Below are positions 6,170-7,182 of a DNA stretch of 7,182 nucleotides, in pieces. Numbering within the stretch: the stretch's first letter is position 1; each line of letters opens with the position of its first letter. Source of the DNA: an uncultured Oscillospiraceae bacterium (GTDB taxonomy: Bacteria > Bacillota > Clostridia > Oscillospirales > Acutalibacteraceae). The notes under the pieces are model-generated. The model searched no databases and was not told the DNA's origin. It saw only the letters and a list, made by a program, of their open reading frames with translations. Where the stretch lies: contig CAJKXG010000063.1 in assembly GCA_905203795.1 (NCBI GenBank), positions 1 through 7,182 on the forward strand, given 5' to 3'. Both the position numbers and the translations under genes were made by a program.

Positions 6170-6868
6170 TTATGGGGTTGTGCGGACTTCCAGTCCGATC
6201 GCCGCCACGGGATCGACCGTTTTGCCGCCGGACTGCACTTCCAGATGCAGATGCGGCGCATCCGCCGATTCGCAGGGGATGGTGGTCACGGTGGCGAACA
6301 CATCGCCCACCGACACCCTGTCGCCCTTGGCGACGCCTTTCAGCAGCACGCCGCGGTAGATGGATTTGACGCCGAAGCCGTGGTCGATCACCGCCGTGCC
6401 GCCCCACAGCAGATCCTCGTCATACGAGACGATCTCGCCGTCTGCGACGGCTTTGACATCCTGTCCCGACGCGGCGGCAAAATCGGTGCCGTCGTGGGTG
6501 CGCCAGTCCGCCATGGTTTCGGAATACACCGGCTCGCCCTTGCTGTACGCGCGCAATACTTGATTGCCGACCGGCAGCACAAACAGCGGCTTGGCGGCAG
6601 GCGCGGCGATGGTGGTCGTGGTGGTCGTGGGAGCGGCGGTCGCGGTGGTGCGCAGATCGGGCACATCGTGTACCGGCTGTTCCACCGCACGCGTCGCCGT
6701 GGTGGTCGTGACGGAGGGGGCAGTGGTGCTGCCGCCGCCCTCTTTTGTCGTGGGACGTGTGCCCGCATACGTGCCGATCGCCACACCGCCGATGGCCAGC
6801 AGGCACACCCCCAGCGCGGCGTAAAATCCCCATTCCTTGTATTTCTTTTTGTTTTTTTGATCCGCCAT
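6170..6868 (-). CDS. Membrane-anchored M23/LytM-domain protein, SpoIIQ-like
   Basis: A 232-residue protein with a short basic cytoplasmic N-terminus (KNKKKYKEW), one membrane helix (about 14-35), a Thr/Ala-rich linker (about 38-92) and an extracytoplasmic LytM domain (about 95-225). The zinc ligands of M23 peptidases are present: His125 and Asp129 in THDGTDFAA, and His208 in HLHLEV, with His206 as one catalytic His. The other catalytic His, expected in the YxH motif, is replaced: the site reads SIYRGVLLKG, with Gly173. SpoIIQ proteins, which link forespore to mother cell by binding SpoIIIAH, have the same layout and a similar YxSV change. The WRTHDG segment resembles clostridial M23 proteins annotated as SpoIIQ. 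It may be a structural sporulation protein or a weak peptidase; specific naming is inference. The GGAGG site is 12 bases from the ATG, longer than usual. Confidence 0.85.
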   Translation of the reverse strand: MADQKNKKKYKEWGFYAALGVCLLAIGGVAIGTYAGTRPTTKEGGGSTTAPSVTTTTATRAVEQPVHDVPDLRTTATAAPTTTTTTIAAPAAKPLFVLPVGNQVLRAYSKGEPVYSETMADWRTHDGTDFAAASGQDVKAVADGEIVSYDEDLLWGGTAVIDHGFGVKSIYRGVLLKGVAKGDRVSVGDVFATVTTIPCESADAPHLHLEVQSGGKTVDPVAAIGLEVRTTP

Positions 6869-6928
6869 TGTTGCACGATTCCTCCGTTCTGAATCATCTT
6901 ACACCTCTATTGTGGACGGATTTGCGCA

Positions 6929-6957
6929 GAATATGCCGGTGCATAAAAATTTTATGC
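6929..6957 (-). promoter_or_regulatory. Candidate forespore-type promoter for the M23 gene
   Basis: On the - strand GCATA (6957-6953) is followed after 17 bases by CATATTC (6935-6929). This resembles the sigma-G/sigma-F pattern (GHATR, then CATnnTA) known from Bacillus, with one mismatch at the last base of the -10. No good sigma-A promoter is seen ahead of the gene. The match is short and could be chance, but it agrees with the SpoIIQ-like product, whose Bacillus gene is forespore-expressed. Confidence 0.3.
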
Positions 6958-6963
6958 ACCGGC
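6935..6963. repeat. Perfect 29-bp inverted repeat
   Basis: Arms of 14 bases (GCCGGTGCATAAAA at 6935-6948 and its exact complement at 6950-6963) flank a single central base. Neither strand has a T-run directly after it, so it is not a standard terminator. It lies between the terminator of the dehydrogenase gene and the M23 coding region, overlapping the putative -35 of the M23 promoter. An operator for a dimeric regulator or a secondary RNA stem are both possible. Confidence 0.85.
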
Positions 6964-6970
6964 GGGCAAT

Positions 6971-6997
6971 AAAAAAAGACGCACAAGCGTGCGTCTT
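6971..6997 (-). terminator. Rho-independent terminator of the SDR gene
   Basis: AAGACGCAC (6976-6984) pairs perfectly with GTGCGTCTT (6989-6997) around a 4-base loop. On the - strand the stem runs directly into a 7-base T-run (6977-6971). It lies 10 bases after the dehydrogenase stop codon and is a textbook terminator. Confidence 0.93.
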
Positions 6998-7007
6998 GCC
7001 AAGCGGA

Positions 7008-7182
7008 TCATTGTTTTTGATGCTGGATATGATAGGCCATGCGGGTGACAAAGGCTTCCGGCAGCAGTTTTTGCGCCGCGTGCGTCAGTTTCATGAGTGT
7101 GCCCGGGATGATGACGCGTTTGCGGCGGAACATGCCGCGCAGCGCCTGATCGGCGACGTCGGCGGCGGACAGCGGCGGAGCG
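7008..7182 (-). CDS. Short-chain dehydrogenase/reductase, C-terminal part (partial)
   Basis: Only the last 57 codons are in the window; the gene runs off the right edge. The translation, starting APPLSAADVADQALRGMFRR and continuing KRVIIPGTLMKLTHAAQKLLPEAF, matches the usual tail of SDR oxidoreductases of the DltE/YqjQ type. In that tail a 'sp..va...l.gl.rgk..iiPG' segment is followed by 'lP...v......' and a basic end. The Rossmann GxxxGxG motif and the catalytic Ser-Tyr-Lys are outside the window, so cofactor, substrate and activity cannot be judged. It ends in TGA at 7008-7010, followed by a strong terminator, so it is not cotranscribed with the M23 gene under normal termination. Confidence 0.75.
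   Translation of the reverse strand, partial: APPLSAADVADQALRGMFRRKRVIIPGTLMKLTHAAQKLLPEAFVTRMAYHIQHQKQ

Noticed and set aside
6590..6650. GTGGTCGTGG-type tandem repeat
   Set aside because: It simply encodes the Thr-run of the M23 protein linker on the other strand. It may vary in length but is not a separate element.
6245..6892. + strand frame of 215 codons opposite the M23 gene
   Set aside because: It is a Gly/Arg/His-rich translation created by the Thr-rich linker read backwards, and no start signal fits.
1798..6997. Recurring stem-loops considered as a dispersed repeat family or CRISPR-like array
   Set aside because: The stems differ in sequence, are spaced by whole genes and mostly fit transcription terminators.

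Overview
The window looks like chromosomal DNA of a spore-forming or spore-derived Clostridia, most likely of the Ruminococcaceae/Oscillospiraceae type. The reasons are a moderately GC-rich coding sequence by eye, an HPr protein carrying both the His15 and the Ser46 phosphorylation sites, a DUF47/PiT phosphate uptake pair, Thr-rich linkers in exported proteins, and a membrane-anchored LytM protein resembling SpoIIQ. This assignment is inference; no rRNA or other taxonomic marker is present.

Layout. On the + strand, positions 97-1786 hold a two-gene phosphate unit: a PiT-family permease followed 16 bases later by a DUF47 (PhoU-like) protein, closed by a hairpin at 1798-1828. A strong sigma-A type promoter (TTGACT-17-TATAAT, 1921-1949) then drives a lipoprotein with a transglutaminase-like domain (1986-3272). 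All remaining genes are on the - strand. From right to left they are the C-terminal end of a short-chain dehydrogenase (7008-7182), a SpoIIQ-like M23/LytM membrane protein (6170-6868), the phosphocarrier HPr (5489-5752), and a membrane-bound CapD/FlaA1-type nucleotide-sugar 4,6-dehydratase (3353-5245), which converges on the lipoprotein gene at a shared hairpin (3307-3334). Nearly every gene or gene pair is bounded by its own stem-loop, so the region reads as a string of separate transcription units.

Functionally this is mostly housekeeping: phosphate entry, sugar-phosphotransferase signalling, surface glycan precursor synthesis and cell-envelope or sporulation proteins. I see no mobile element, CRISPR array, RNA gene or defence cassette, and no convincing new multi-gene system. 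The points most worth a second look are: (1) the M23 protein keeps its zinc ligands but has lost the YxH catalytic histidine; (2) a perfect 29-bp inverted repeat lies at the likely promoter of that gene; (3) the HPr gene has a long, apparently structured leader; (4) the lipoprotein has a possible duplicated module flanking its transglutaminase core; (5) Pho-box-like repeats lie ahead of the phosphate permease.
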